Source of the DNA: Bacteroidia bacterium
GTDB lineage: Bacteria; Bacteroidota; Bacteroidia; Flavobacteriales; Flavobacteriaceae
DNA: 64,000 nucleotides
Direction: 5' to 3'
NCBI GenBank assembly: GCA_030430385.1
Contig: JAUIFO010000001.1
Coordinates: 310,001 to 374,000, forward strand
The notes beneath the pieces were generated by a model that did not search any database, was not told where the DNA came from, and saw only the letters and a program-made list of their open reading frames with translations. How positions within the stretch are numbered: the stretch's first letter is position 1; the number at the start of each line of letters is the position of its first letter. The translations under genes and the position numbers were made by a program. Shown piece after piece: positions 1 through 9,483 of the stretch.

Positions 1-1
1 T

Positions 2-166
2 GATATGTTTATTTTAGATATTAATGGACGACAATTAAAGCATCTTGCAAGTGAAGAAAATCAACGGTCTTCAATTATTGATGTCTCCAACTTAGAAGCA
101 GGAATTTACTTTTTAAAAATTAATTCAAATAGTAAGCGTCAAACTATAAAATTCATCAAAAACTAA
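2..166 (+). CDS. C-terminal end of a T9SS type A sorting domain protein (partial)
   Basis: An open frame enters from the left edge and ends at a TAA at 164-166, giving the last 54 residues of a protein. The segment reads like the Por secretion system (type A) C-terminal sorting domain: a 'FILDINGRQL' strand, 'VSNLEAGIYFLKI' and a lysine-rich end 'KFIKN'. In this family the domain directs secretion through the T9SS and is removed at the cell surface. The rest of the gene lies outside the window, so the function of the cargo cannot be told. Confidence 0.8.
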   Translation, partial: DMFILDINGRQLKHLASEENQRSSIIDVSNLEAGIYFLKINSNSKRQTIKFIKN

Positions 167-240
167 GATGTTTTAAATACGATGCGAGTCACTATTTTTA
201 TCGTTAAATTTTATAACTTTAATAACACTTAAAAGCGGTT

Positions 241-1740
241 ATGAAACACGATATAGATTCAGATTCTACATTAAACCCTCCAAAAAATTATACGGTTTAT
301 AACTGTCATACGCATACGTTTACCATAGATCACGTGCCTAATCATTTTGGAAAGAAAGTCGTGCCTTTGTTGTATCAGCTGGTAACAATGAAAACCGTTA
401 AGTGGTACTACCTTAACTTAACAGTTCGAAATAAAAACTACAAGAAATTCATTCATAGATGTAAAAAGGTCAAGTACTTTTTTCTGGATATATTAAAATT
501 CACACGTGTATTATTTTGGGTCTACACACTCATTTTATTTTTAGGTCATTGGCTTTTTAAAATGTTGGCCAACGTATTAGTGTTAAGTAATTTATTTAGC
601 GATGAAACGAAGGCGGCTTTTAAACGCTTCAGAAATTTAGGACGCTATGCAACTTATAGTAAATCTGGACAAAGTAAAGTTTTTGATCTCTTAGAAAAGA
701 CTTACGATGTCAATACTAAGTTTGTTGTGCTTCCAATGGATATGGATTATATGGATGCTGGAGATCCTATTTCAGATTACATGCAACAACTTGAAGAATT
801 GCTAAAAGTAAAATCAAATAATAAAGGACAATTATTGCCTTTTGTGTTTGCTGATCCAAGACGTATCATTGATTCTAAGGTTAATATTAATGGGTTTTCT
901 TATGAAAAGTATATGCAGCGGCATTTGTCAAAACAAAATTTTCATGGTATTAAAATGTATCCAGCACTTGGGTATTATCCTTTTGATAAAGATTTAATCA
1001 ATACTTATAAGTTTGCACAGGAACATCAGATTCCTATAATGACGCATTGTATTGAAGGGACTGTATTCTATAGAGGAAAAAAGAAAAAAGAATGGAGCGA
1101 ACATCCTATTCTAAAATATACTAAAAAGAAAGCGGAAGGTCCAATTCCAATTCCGCTACCACAAACTAAAAACTATCATTTTACAACAAACTTTACACAT
1201 CCTTTAAATTATCATTGTTTGCTTGATAAGGGTTTACTAAGTGCTTATTTAGGTAAAGACACCGATTTGAGTAAGCTTAAAATTTGTCTAGCGCATTTTG
1301 GAGGAACTAAGGAATGGCTGCGTTACACTGAAGATAATTGGAATAATTACAATAATAACATCTCGCATGTTTCCAAAGAAGCATATTTTGAAAGTAAGAT
1401 CAAGAATACGCTTAACCATGGTAGTAGTAGAACTATATGGTGGAATGCAAGTTGGTTATCTATTATTTATGATCTTATGATTAAATATGAAGGGGTTTAT
1501 ACAGATATTAGTTTTATCATTTTTAATGAAGATTTATTTCCTTTGCTAAAATATCTCCTCAATGACGATAAAGTAAAACACAAGATCTTATTTGGGACTG
1601 ATTACTATGTTGTTGCCCAAAAGAACACCGAAAAAGCGTTGTATCAAAATCTTAGAAGTTATATTGGTGAAGACTTGTTCTATATGATCAGCAACATCAA
1701 TGCGAGACGTTTCTTAAGTACTTCATTCAAAACGTATTAA
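241..1740 (+). CDS. amidohydrolase-family (TIM-barrel) metal hydrolase with inserted membrane segment
   Basis: This 499-residue protein resembles the amidohydrolase_2 group of TIM-barrel metal hydrolases. The sequence shows an N-terminal H-x-H metal motif (His23/His25 in 'NCHTHTF'), a later 'IMTHCIEG' strand (His269), a 'CLAHFGG' strand and a C-terminal 'LFGTDYYV' strand with the expected Asp. The substrate cannot be told. An oddity is a strongly hydrophobic stretch at about residues 86-117, between the HxH motif and the rest of the barrel, which could tether the enzyme to the inner membrane. The gene converges with the next one 10 nt away. The ATG at 241 is the first in frame and lies 74 nt past the preceding stop. 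Confidence 0.75.
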   Translation: MKHDIDSDSTLNPPKNYTVYNCHTHTFTIDHVPNHFGKKVVPLLYQLVTMKTVKWYYLNLTVRNKNYKKFIHRCKKVKYFFLDILKFTRVLFWVYTLILFLGHWLFKMLANVLVLSNLFSDETKAAFKRFRNLGRYATYSKSGQSKVFDLLEKTYDVNTKFVVLPMDMDYMDAGDPISDYMQQLEELLKVKSNNKGQLLPFVFADPRRIIDSKVNINGFSYEKYMQRHLSKQNFHGIKMYPALGYYPFDKDLINTYKFAQEHQIPIMTHCIEGTVFYRGKKKKEWSEHPILKYTKKKAEGPIPIPLPQTKNYHFTTNFTHPLNYHCLLDKGLLSAYLGKDTDLSKLKICLAHFGGTKEWLRYTEDNWNNYNNNISHVSKEAYFESKIKNTLNHGSSRTIWWNASWLSIIYDLMIKYEGVYTDISFIIFNEDLFPLLKYLLNDDKVKHKILFGTDYYVVAQKNTEKALYQNLRSYIGEDLFYMISNINARRFLSTSFKTY

Positions 1741-1760
1741 ATTAATAAGTTTAACGTTTT
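1729..1760. terminator. possible bidirectional terminator between convergent genes
   Basis: The arms AAAACGT (1729-1735) and ACGTTTT (1754-1760) form an inverted repeat that spans both stop codons of two convergent genes. Extra TAAA/TTTA pairing is possible inside with a two-base bulge. The A-rich and T-rich flanks would give a T-run on either strand. The assignment rests on position and shape only. Confidence 0.4.
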
Positions 1761-4438
1761 AAAGTAAAATGACCGCCAAGACGCTGCTGTTCAAATTCTA
1801 CAATAAACCAATAGTCGTTCGTTGGTAGGACCTTTCCTAGATATCTACCATTCCATCCGCGACTCATAGGGCTTAATTGTTTTAGTAGTTTCCCGTACCT
1901 ATCAAAAATATAAATCTTGGCATTTGGAAAATTTGAAATACCTCTGACTTGCCAATAATCGTTGAAACCATCGTCATTAGGTGAAAAATGACTTGGAAAA
2001 TCAATAACAATAACGTCACGCGAATCATCTCCGCATCCGCCTCTGTCTCTAACGGTTGCTGTGTAAGATCCGCCAGATATATTCTGAAAGATATTGCTGT
2101 CTTGATAATTGATTCCATCAATAGAATATTCGTAGTCACCATTTTCAAAGGTTATAATTTCAATGAAATTATTTAAAGTAAACCCTGTATTCACGGTTTG
2201 AATTTGAGGAGGACTTGTGCGAATCAATTCAAAAGTGAAGGAATTAGAACAACTGTTTCCATTTTGAGTGATATTGGCATTTAATGTATATAATCCTTCG
2301 TCGAATATTTCAGCAAAATAGGTGCTCGATATTAATTCATTACTTTCATCTAACCATTCATAGCTAGTATAATCAGATTCTATTTCTAATAAAATAGAGA
2401 TATCAGATTCACAAATAAAATATTGAGGTTGAAGTTCTATGGCAGGAGATTCAGTAATAATGAGGTTAAATGATGTTTCTGAAACACATGATGGATTTGC
2501 TAGGTCTATTACCTTAACTGAAATTGTTTCCATAAAAGGAATATTATTTTCAAGAAGATTGGGAAGTGGACTAGGTAAAGCGTTGTTATTTCCGTCAAAA
2601 TATAAGACTTGTAAACCACTCTGAATGCCTAAAATTTCATTTTCGATTAATGACATGTCGAAACTACCAAAGCCGTTACCTTCATCACAGGCAAAACGAT
2701 CAGTAGGAGTATTAATATTAGGTCCATCAGAAGTTTCAAGTGTAATCGTTGTCTCAGAATAAAAGTTGAGATTAAGTGCATTAGCAACTTGAATGGTTAT
2801 GGTTTGACTATTTGGGGTTGAGTTAGTAAATGGATTGGGAAGAGGGCTGGGAAGTTCATTCCCTAATTCATCGAAGTAACGAACAACCACATCAAAACAA
2901 TCTAAATTTTGATTACCGATCACTTGAGACTCTATCAACGAGGTGTCAAAATTTTCTGAAATACCATCATTGTTATCATCACATCCAACTAAGTCATCAG
3001 GAGCAAAGGCCATTGGAGTAATAAAGTTACTTTGACTTAGTTTTAAAGTGAAGGCATCTCTTTGACCAGCATTTATTAGCAAAGATTCCGTCATGTTGTT
3101 TCCAGGATCAAAATCTAAATTTGCGTAGTAGTAATCGCCTCCCAGTATAATATTTGCATTTGAATCCACATCTATAGATTTGCAAAAATCAATTCCACTT
3201 CCACCATATGCTTCAGTCCATAATAAGGTGTCGTCACAATATTTTTGTAAGAAGATATCGCCTTGTCCGTTTTCAGTAAAATTATTCGTTGTTGATTCTG
3301 GGTCTAGGTCAGCAGTACCAAAAAAGTAACCAAAAAGAAAAATATTATCAGAGCTGTCAACTTTAATTCCTTCAGGATAGACGCCTGAATCTCCAGACAT
3401 AGATTTAATCCATACTAAAGCACCTTCTGAATCGATTTTGGCAAGATATAAATTGCTTTCATTTCCTGTGAAATTTAAATTGATTGAACCTGAACTAGAC
3501 TCTAATATAATATCGCTATTGTAATACCCAGAAATAAATACGTCTTGATTCGATGACGTGTCAACACCATTTAATGTAGTGAAACCACTACCTTCATATT
3601 TATATGCCCATATTAAATCACCATCATTATCCATTTTACATAAGTAGGCTGCACCTTGTGGTCCTGAATCTATTTCAAAGGAATTGGAACTGGGATCAAA
3701 ATCCATTGATCCGCCGAATGTTCCTCCTAAGTAAAAATTGCCGATAGGATCAATACTGAAATCTTGAAGCGAGGTATTTCCTTGCCCTCCGATTTGTTTG
3801 GCCCAAAAAATTTCTCCATTTGGATTCAACTTCAAAAAAAACAGATCGAAGCCTGAAACAGAATTAAGAGCAAAATTGTTTGGAGCAGTTCCAAATTCAG
3901 TTGGGCCAGAAAAACTTCCAGATACAATAATACTATTTTCGTTATCGGCTTCTATTTGTCTAGCACGATTTGTTGAACCATTATCTCCTGATGATTCTAT
4001 TCTAAATATAACATTGCCTGAAGCATCTAATTTATAAATTAGAATGGCATAGGAAATGCCACCACTTGATCCTAAATTAATTGCAGAACCTGCTATAAGG
4101 ATATTACCTTCATTATCTAATGACATGTGATAAGCTTCACTACCTCGTTCACCTTCGTCAAAGGCTATTGCCCAAATCAAATTACCATTGGGATCTAACT
4201 TCTGAAGAAAGATATTTTTGTAAGTGGATGAAAGATTCAGTTGATTCGGGCCTGGATCAAAATCAATGGTTCCCTCAAAATATCCGCAATTATAGATGTT
4301 TCCGTCTGAATCAGTCGCTACAGCAGTTATGCTATTTGCCTCTAATTCATTTCCTAAAGATCTAGTCCATTCAAAATCTTGTCCAAGCAGTTTTGATGAG
4401 GTAATTAGAACAAATATGAATAGTAATGTTTTTTTCAC
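1751..4438 (-). CDS. secreted propeller-repeat protein with T9SS type B (gliding-motility) C-terminal domain
   Basis: This 895-residue protein starts with a signal peptide ('MKKTLLFIFVLITSS...LLGQ'). Residues about 25-470 hold seven blade-like repeats of the SBBP type, each with a 'DSDGNIY..GYF.G..DFDPG' pattern, which fits a seven-bladed beta-propeller. Two internal repeats follow, each with a 'C(D/E)...FD.SLIE..' start and a 'LPSPLPN' element, then an Ig-like segment with paired cysteines. The C-terminus ('HFSPNDDGFNDYW', 'IYIFDRYGKLLKQL', 'GWNGRYLGK') is a typical CHU_C/type B T9SS sorting domain. It is likely a cell-surface or secreted protein; the ligand is unknown. It is divergent from yifB with a 117-nt shared upstream region. 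Confidence 0.88.
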   Translation of the reverse strand: MKKTLLFIFVLITSSKLLGQDFEWTRSLGNELEANSITAVATDSDGNIYNCGYFEGTIDFDPGPNQLNLSSTYKNIFLQKLDPNGNLIWAIAFDEGERGSEAYHMSLDNEGNILIAGSAINLGSSGGISYAILIYKLDASGNVIFRIESSGDNGSTNRARQIEADNENSIIVSGSFSGPTEFGTAPNNFALNSVSGFDLFFLKLNPNGEIFWAKQIGGQGNTSLQDFSIDPIGNFYLGGTFGGSMDFDPSSNSFEIDSGPQGAAYLCKMDNDGDLIWAYKYEGSGFTTLNGVDTSSNQDVFISGYYNSDIILESSSGSINLNFTGNESNLYLAKIDSEGALVWIKSMSGDSGVYPEGIKVDSSDNIFLFGYFFGTADLDPESTTNNFTENGQGDIFLQKYCDDTLLWTEAYGGSGIDFCKSIDVDSNANIILGGDYYYANLDFDPGNNMTESLLINAGQRDAFTLKLSQSNFITPMAFAPDDLVGCDDNNDGISENFDTSLIESQVIGNQNLDCFDVVVRYFDELGNELPSPLPNPFTNSTPNSQTITIQVANALNLNFYSETTITLETSDGPNINTPTDRFACDEGNGFGSFDMSLIENEILGIQSGLQVLYFDGNNNALPSPLPNLLENNIPFMETISVKVIDLANPSCVSETSFNLIITESPAIELQPQYFICESDISILLEIESDYTSYEWLDESNELISSTYFAEIFDEGLYTLNANITQNGNSCSNSFTFELIRTSPPQIQTVNTGFTLNNFIEIITFENGDYEYSIDGINYQDSNIFQNISGGSYTATVRDRGGCGDDSRDVIVIDFPSHFSPNDDGFNDYWQVRGISNFPNAKIYIFDRYGKLLKQLSPMSRGWNGRYLGKVLPTNDYWFIVEFEQQRLGGHFTLKR

Positions 4439-4531
4439 TTGAAAAGTTCTTGCAATGTAAATCTAAAAAAACAACAGGTATTAATCTCTGTGAAAAGTAA
4501 ATTATTACATATAAAATCGTAGAAATAATTC

Positions 4532-4539
4532 TATATTTG
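4532..4539 (+). promoter_or_regulatory. candidate -7 box (TAnnTTTG type) for yifB
   Basis: TATATTTG at 4532-4539 matches the Bacteroidota -7 consensus TAnnTTTG and would start transcription about 10 nt before the yifB ATG at 4556. I do not see a clear TTTG/TTG element at the -33 spacing, so support is weak. Confidence 0.3.
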
Positions 4540-4555
4540 AGTAAATATTCTATAT

Positions 4556-6094
4556 ATGCTCAAAAAAGTTTTTGGTAGTGCTGTTTTTGGAGTAGAGGCT
4601 ACCACGATTACCGTTGAAGTAAATGTTGATTCAGGAATTGGTTACCATCTGGTAGGTTTGCCTGATAATGCCATAAAGGAAAGTAACTTTCGCATTGCGG
4701 CAGCACTTCAAAATAACGGTTATAAAATTCCAGGAAAAAAGATCATCATTAATATGTCGCCAGCCGATTTGCGTAAAGAAGGTTCGGCTTATGACCTTAC
4801 TTTAGCTATTGGAATTCTCGTGGCAACGAATCAAATTAAAGCTGAAAATTTAGAACAATACCTCATTATGGGAGAATTGTCGCTTGATGGTACTTTGCAA
4901 CCTATTAAAGGAGCTTTGCCAATTGCTGTTAAAGCAAAAGCTGAAGGTTTTAAAGGGTTTATTCTGCCTAAACAAAATGCAAAGGAGGCTGCTATTGTTG
5001 ATGGTTTAAAAGTATTTGGTGTGGATTCTATTTTGGAGGTAATTCATCATTTTGATAAAGACGATCATATTCCGCAAACCATTATCAATACCAAAGCTGA
5101 GTTTTATAAAAATCTCGATTTCCCTGAATTCGATTTCAGTGATGTAAAAGGTCAAGAAAGTATCAAGCGTTGTATGGAAATTGCTGCTGCTGGTGGCCAT
5201 AATATCATTTTAATCGGACCTCCTGGCGCAGGAAAGACCATGTTGGCAAAACGGTTACCAAGTATTTTGCCGCCAATGACTCTAGATGAAGCTTTAGAAA
5301 CCACTAAAATTCATTCTGTGGTTGGTCGTGTAAAAGCAAACACAGGAATTATGGCGCAACGTCCTTTTAGAAGTCCGCATCACACCATTTCAAATGTAGC
5401 CTTAGTTGGTGGTGGAAGCTATCCGCAACCTGGAGAGATTTCCTTATCTCACAATGGTGTTTTGTTTTTAGATGAGTTACCTGAATTTAAGCGCGAAGTT
5501 TTGGAAGTGATGCGTCAACCATTAGAAGATAGAGAAGTAACCATCTCTAGAGCAAAATTTACAGTAACCTATCCGAGTTCATTTATGTTGGTGGCGAGTA
5601 TGAATCCGAGTCCTGGAGGATATTTTAATGATCCTAACGCGCCTGTTACTTCATCACCTGCTGAAATGCAACGCTATTTGAGTAAAGTATCTGGGCCTTT
5701 GTTGGATCGAATCGATATTCATATAGAAGTCACCCCAGTGCCTTTTGAAAAATTATCTGAGGATCGTAAAGGTGAATCTTCAGTTGCGATTAGGAAACGT
5801 GTCACATCAGCTCGCGAAGTGCAAACACTTCGGTTTAAAGATTCAGAACATGTGCATTACAACGCACAAATGACAACCAAACAGATTCGAAAGTATTGTC
5901 AGTTAGATAAAGTGTCTATGGACTTGTTAAAAAACGCTATGGAGCGTTTAAATCTTTCAGCTAGAGCCTATGATCGTATTTTAAAAGTCTCAAGAACGAT
6001 TGCAGATTTGGAGGCTTCAGAATCTATTTCGGGAGCTCATATTTCTGAAGCTATTCAATATAGGAGTATGGATCGTGAAGGTTGGTTGGGTTAG
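4556..6094 (+). CDS. YifB/ComM-family Mg-chelatase-like AAA+ ATPase
   Basis: The 512-residue protein has the full YifB/ComM layout: an N-terminal ChlI-like domain (residues 1-165, with 'GLPDNAIKESNFRI'), a Mg-chelatase AAA+ core with Walker A 'GPPGAGKT' (221-228) and Walker B 'GVLFLDE' (301-307), and a C-terminal helical lid ('LNLSARAYDRILKVSRTIADLE'). In naturally competent bacteria ComM is a hexameric helicase that drives branch migration during uptake of homologous DNA. Whether this organism is competent is not shown here. The length is normal for the family. Its stop is directly adjacent to the stop of the convergent downstream gene. Confidence 0.93.
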   Translation: MLKKVFGSAVFGVEATTITVEVNVDSGIGYHLVGLPDNAIKESNFRIAAALQNNGYKIPGKKIIINMSPADLRKEGSAYDLTLAIGILVATNQIKAENLEQYLIMGELSLDGTLQPIKGALPIAVKAKAEGFKGFILPKQNAKEAAIVDGLKVFGVDSILEVIHHFDKDDHIPQTIINTKAEFYKNLDFPEFDFSDVKGQESIKRCMEIAAAGGHNIILIGPPGAGKTMLAKRLPSILPPMTLDEALETTKIHSVVGRVKANTGIMAQRPFRSPHHTISNVALVGGGSYPQPGEISLSHNGVLFLDELPEFKREVLEVMRQPLEDREVTISRAKFTVTYPSSFMLVASMNPSPGGYFNDPNAPVTSSPAEMQRYLSKVSGPLLDRIDIHIEVTPVPFEKLSEDRKGESSVAIRKRVTSAREVQTLRFKDSEHVHYNAQMTTKQIRKYCQLDKVSMDLLKNAMERLNLSARAYDRILKVSRTIADLEASESISGAHISEAIQYRSMDREGWLG

Positions 6095-8236
6095 TTATTC
6101 GTCTTTCAGTAAATAATTGTTTTCGGTTTCCAGACGTTCCCAACGCATAGTCTTTGAATTAAACGTATATGGAACTGAGGCGAGTCTATTGTTTGTATCA
6201 GTTTCAAACTGCATGTAAGTGCCTAGTCTAGATGAATTTATGTAAGTGCTATCAGACATAGGTAGTAATTTTACTTTAGGCAAATCAACAGTTTCGCTTT
6301 TTCGTTTGTAATATAAAGTTGCATCTTCAATCCAAAATGTTCTTGAATCATAAGTACCGGAAAATCGCTCATTTTGACTAGTGATGTAAGCGCTGTCTTT
6401 GTCTTTTTTAAATTTTAAATGTGCCAGAATATGTTTGATGTAACCGTGTTTTGGATTTTTGGCTAAGGCAATTTCGTAAAGTTCCTCAGCGCGTTCAAAG
6501 TCACCTTTCTCAAAGGCATCATCAGCAGCTTCTATGTACTCGTCTAACTTCCAATACCAGTAGGTGTTTAATCCGTTCCAGAAATAAGTCGAATTCTTTA
6601 TCGCTATTGGTTTGCCTTCGTGTTTAATGAGATCTAATCTCCAAGTCATGTCATTAACTAGACCTCCTCCTAAGGCGTTTGGTCCAGCAGGCAATAAAGT
6701 TTCCATACGCTGATGCGATACATATTGGATAATTCTATCGTTTTCAATCCAGAATTCTAAAGTTTGTTCGTTATGATTAGAAATGTATTGACCAACAAAA
6801 TCTGAATAATCTGAAATGTTTGGTATTTTATTTTTGTGATATAGAATGATGGAATCATAAACTGAAATTCTTTTGTTGGTATATCCTTGAGCCTTTATAC
6901 CGTCCAGGATCATTTCAGCTTCTTTTATTTTGCCACTAAAAATTAGAGGTGCTAATTTGAGTTCAACAACATTCGGACTAATAAGTTCGTATGGTTTTAA
7001 AGCTTCTAAAAGTTCCTCTTCGCCACCTGTAACTAATGTTGCTTGCGCTAAATTTATGCCGTTTTCTGGTTTTGGATCTTGTTCAAATAATTCTTGAGAT
7101 TTTTTTAAATATGATTGCAATTGTTTGGTGTCTCCGTATATTGAAAATAATACTTGGTTATAAAATTCATTATTTGGATCGACTTCTAATTGTAACTTCA
7201 CCTGACGTTCAGCTTCATCATACTTATTATAAGCCAAGCTTCTTTGAATGTAAATTTCAAGTTGTTTCTGTAAGGGTAATTTGTTTTTTAATGCAAAGGC
7301 TTTGTTTATGATGTCTTGCGTTTCTAGTTTCCCTCTGTTAAAAAGACTATTGCGTTTGGCATTTTCTAAATATGCTAAGGCAAAGCGTTCATCAATAGAA
7401 TAAGCTTTACTGTAATTTCCATTCACATAGGCTTCAATTGCTGGTAAGGAATTGCTCATGAATTCATTGATTGGCAAATCAATATAATTTAAATCATTGC
7501 TTTCAACAAAACCAGCTTCAGATGTAATGAATACACTAATTTCATCCAGAAGGCTCAGAATGTTTGTGCCTTTCAAGGTTAGTTCTTTGAGTTTTTTTCC
7601 GTTACTGGCTTTTCTAATGTAAGTGGTAATCTCAAATTCATCACCCACTTTTTTGTATTTACCATCTACATAGAAATCATAAAACAACGAGGCTTCTCTG
7701 ATCTTTGTAGTTGTAGTGGTTAAATGTGAGTAGTCTGGACTTAAACTTTTATTTTGGGCTAAGTCTTCGTAGAGTATTCTTCCAATTCCGTAACGCATCC
7801 ATCGCGTTGTACTGTCTTGAACTTCTTGTTCAAAACCATAAATAGGAATACCAATTCTAAATTCTTCTTTAGTGATGGTTTTGGTTTCTACTTGGCCTGC
7901 TTCATTTTCAAAAGTAATATTCTTAGTTGTTGCGCCAAGATCGCTATTACCAAATCCAAAATAAAGCGCAATGATTAGAATAAGAATATTCAAAGGAAAA
8001 ATAATCTTCTCCCGAAGTTTTAAAATACGCTTGTTAATACGCTCTTGATGGTAAAGGTAAATGAGCAAGGATGGAATGATTCCAATGAAAATCCATAACA
8101 GTACATCAACCCAATATGGCGATATGTTATAACGGTTCAAGATCCAGTCAACGAACTGTAAAAATGTCCATGCAGCAACAAGATAAGCCGCTAAAAACTG
8201 TAAGGTTTTGATCCATTTTTTCTTGTTCAGAGCCAT
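6095..8236 (-). CDS. membrane-anchored TolB-like/TPR protein
   Basis: This 713-residue protein has three N-terminal hydrophobic segments (about residues 11-33, 43-63 and 78-97). The first part ('AAYLVAAWTFLQFVDWIL') resembles the membrane module of bacterial TolB-like/TPR proteins that are otherwise fused to HTH or adenylate cyclase domains. Residues about 125-245 look like the TolB-like flexible domain ('IPIYGFEQEVQDSTTRWMRYGIGRIL'). The C-terminal half is helical with TPR-like units (for example 'GDFERAEELYEIALAKNPKHGY'). No DNA-binding or catalytic domain is fused, so a scaffolding or sensing role is possible but not shown. It stands alone on the minus strand between convergent and divergent genes. 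Confidence 0.7.
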   Translation of the reverse strand: MALNKKKWIKTLQFLAAYLVAAWTFLQFVDWILNRYNISPYWVDVLLWIFIGIIPSLLIYLYHQERINKRILKLREKIIFPLNILILIIALYFGFGNSDLGATTKNITFENEAGQVETKTITKEEFRIGIPIYGFEQEVQDSTTRWMRYGIGRILYEDLAQNKSLSPDYSHLTTTTTKIREASLFYDFYVDGKYKKVGDEFEITTYIRKASNGKKLKELTLKGTNILSLLDEISVFITSEAGFVESNDLNYIDLPINEFMSNSLPAIEAYVNGNYSKAYSIDERFALAYLENAKRNSLFNRGKLETQDIINKAFALKNKLPLQKQLEIYIQRSLAYNKYDEAERQVKLQLEVDPNNEFYNQVLFSIYGDTKQLQSYLKKSQELFEQDPKPENGINLAQATLVTGGEEELLEALKPYELISPNVVELKLAPLIFSGKIKEAEMILDGIKAQGYTNKRISVYDSIILYHKNKIPNISDYSDFVGQYISNHNEQTLEFWIENDRIIQYVSHQRMETLLPAGPNALGGGLVNDMTWRLDLIKHEGKPIAIKNSTYFWNGLNTYWYWKLDEYIEAADDAFEKGDFERAEELYEIALAKNPKHGYIKHILAHLKFKKDKDSAYITSQNERFSGTYDSRTFWIEDATLYYKRKSETVDLPKVKLLPMSDSTYINSSRLGTYMQFETDTNNRLASVPYTFNSKTMRWERLETENNYLLKDE

Positions 8237-8361
8237 TTATAGCATTTCGGGTTTTGTAAAAGCTAAACCGAAGATAACAATAATTAATGTAAACTATAGC
8301 ATTGTGAAAGACTATCTCTTAATCAAATATGCTATATTTAGTGTCAATTCAAATTGTAAAT

Positions 8362-9483
8362 ATGATGTGTCGTAATCTCTCTATATGTATTGTGTTTTTT
8401 GTGCTTATTGTGTCCTGTAAAGAGTCTAAAGGAAACGATAAAATCGATATTGAAAATTCTGAGATTACTGAATCTGTATCAATTTTGAATGTAGATCAGG
8501 CTAACCGACTAGCACAATTGCCTTTAGATTGTATTCAAACCGAATATCCTAATAAATTAAATCAAGTCATTGGTAGTGATGCCGATTTACAATCGCCTCA
8601 AGCTTTGCATCCTGCATTTTATGGTTGTTTCGATTGGCATTCGGCGGTTCATGGTCATTGGAGCTTGGTGAGTTTGTTGAAGCAATTTCCCGATTTAGAA
8701 CAGCGTGATATAGCTGTTACAATGCTATTGCAAAATATGTCTAAAGAGAATATTGAAACTGAAATTTCTTATTTCTTCGGAAAGCATAATGCCTCCTATG
8801 AACGTACTTATGGTTGGGCTTGGCTACTGAAGTTGGCTGAAGAATTATATACTTGGAATGATCCTAATGCTAGAGTACTAGAGCAAAATTTACAACCATT
8901 GACCGATTTGATCGTATCAAAGTATTTAGAGTTTCTTCCTAAACTGAATTATCCAATTCGAGTTGGAGAACATACCAATACAGCCTTCGGATTGTCTTTT
9001 GCGTATGATTATGCTAAAACTGTTGATCATGAGGAATTGGCATCGCTCATTGAAAAACGCGCTAAAGATTTTTATGCTAATGATGCTAGTTGTCCTTTGT
9101 CTTGGGAGCCAAGCGGCTTTGATTTTTTGTCGCCTTGTTTGGAAGAGGCTGCGTTAATGAGACGTGTTTTGCATAAAGATGATTTTATGGTTTGGTTAGA
9201 TGGATTTCTTCCACAATTAAAAGATGAAAGTTTCACTATTGAAACAGGAAAAGTTAGTGATAGATCAGATGGAAAACTCGTGCATTTGGATGGTGTGAAT
9301 TTTTCTAGAGCTTGGAGTTTGAATACTATTGCTGAAGGATTGCCCGAGCTAAAACATTTAAAAACTATTGCAAATCAACACATACAATACTCGCTCCCAA
9401 ATTTGGTTGGCGATAGTTATGAAGGTGGTCATTGGTTAGGAAGTTTTGCTATTTATGCGTTAAATACTGTTGATCGTGATTAA
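8362..9483 (+). CDS. DUF2891-family lipoprotein
   Basis: The protein matches the DUF2891 family by its 'HPAFYGCFDWHSAVHGHW' block, 'RTYGWAWLLKLAEEL', 'HTNTAFGLSFAYDYA' and 'LSWEPSGFDFLSPCLEEA'. The frame is open from an ATG at 8329. I prefer the ATG at 8362 (373 residues) because it places a normal lipoprotein signal ('MMCRNLSICIVFFVLIVSC', lipobox ending at Cys) at the N-terminus. The family has no assigned reaction that I know of; it has conserved His, Trp and Asp residues and an all-helical look. It is the first gene of the operon with an Nramp-like transporter and pxpABC, and overlaps the transporter by 14 nt, so a link to the same substrate is inferred. Confidence 0.8.
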   Translation: MMCRNLSICIVFFVLIVSCKESKGNDKIDIENSEITESVSILNVDQANRLAQLPLDCIQTEYPNKLNQVIGSDADLQSPQALHPAFYGCFDWHSAVHGHWSLVSLLKQFPDLEQRDIAVTMLLQNMSKENIETEISYFFGKHNASYERTYGWAWLLKLAEELYTWNDPNARVLEQNLQPLTDLIVSKYLEFLPKLNYPIRVGEHTNTAFGLSFAYDYAKTVDHEELASLIEKRAKDFYANDASCPLSWEPSGFDFLSPCLEEAALMRRVLHKDDFMVWLDGFLPQLKDESFTIETGKVSDRSDGKLVHLDGVNFSRAWSLNTIAEGLPELKHLKTIANQHIQYSLPNLVGDSYEGGHWLGSFAIYALNTVDRD

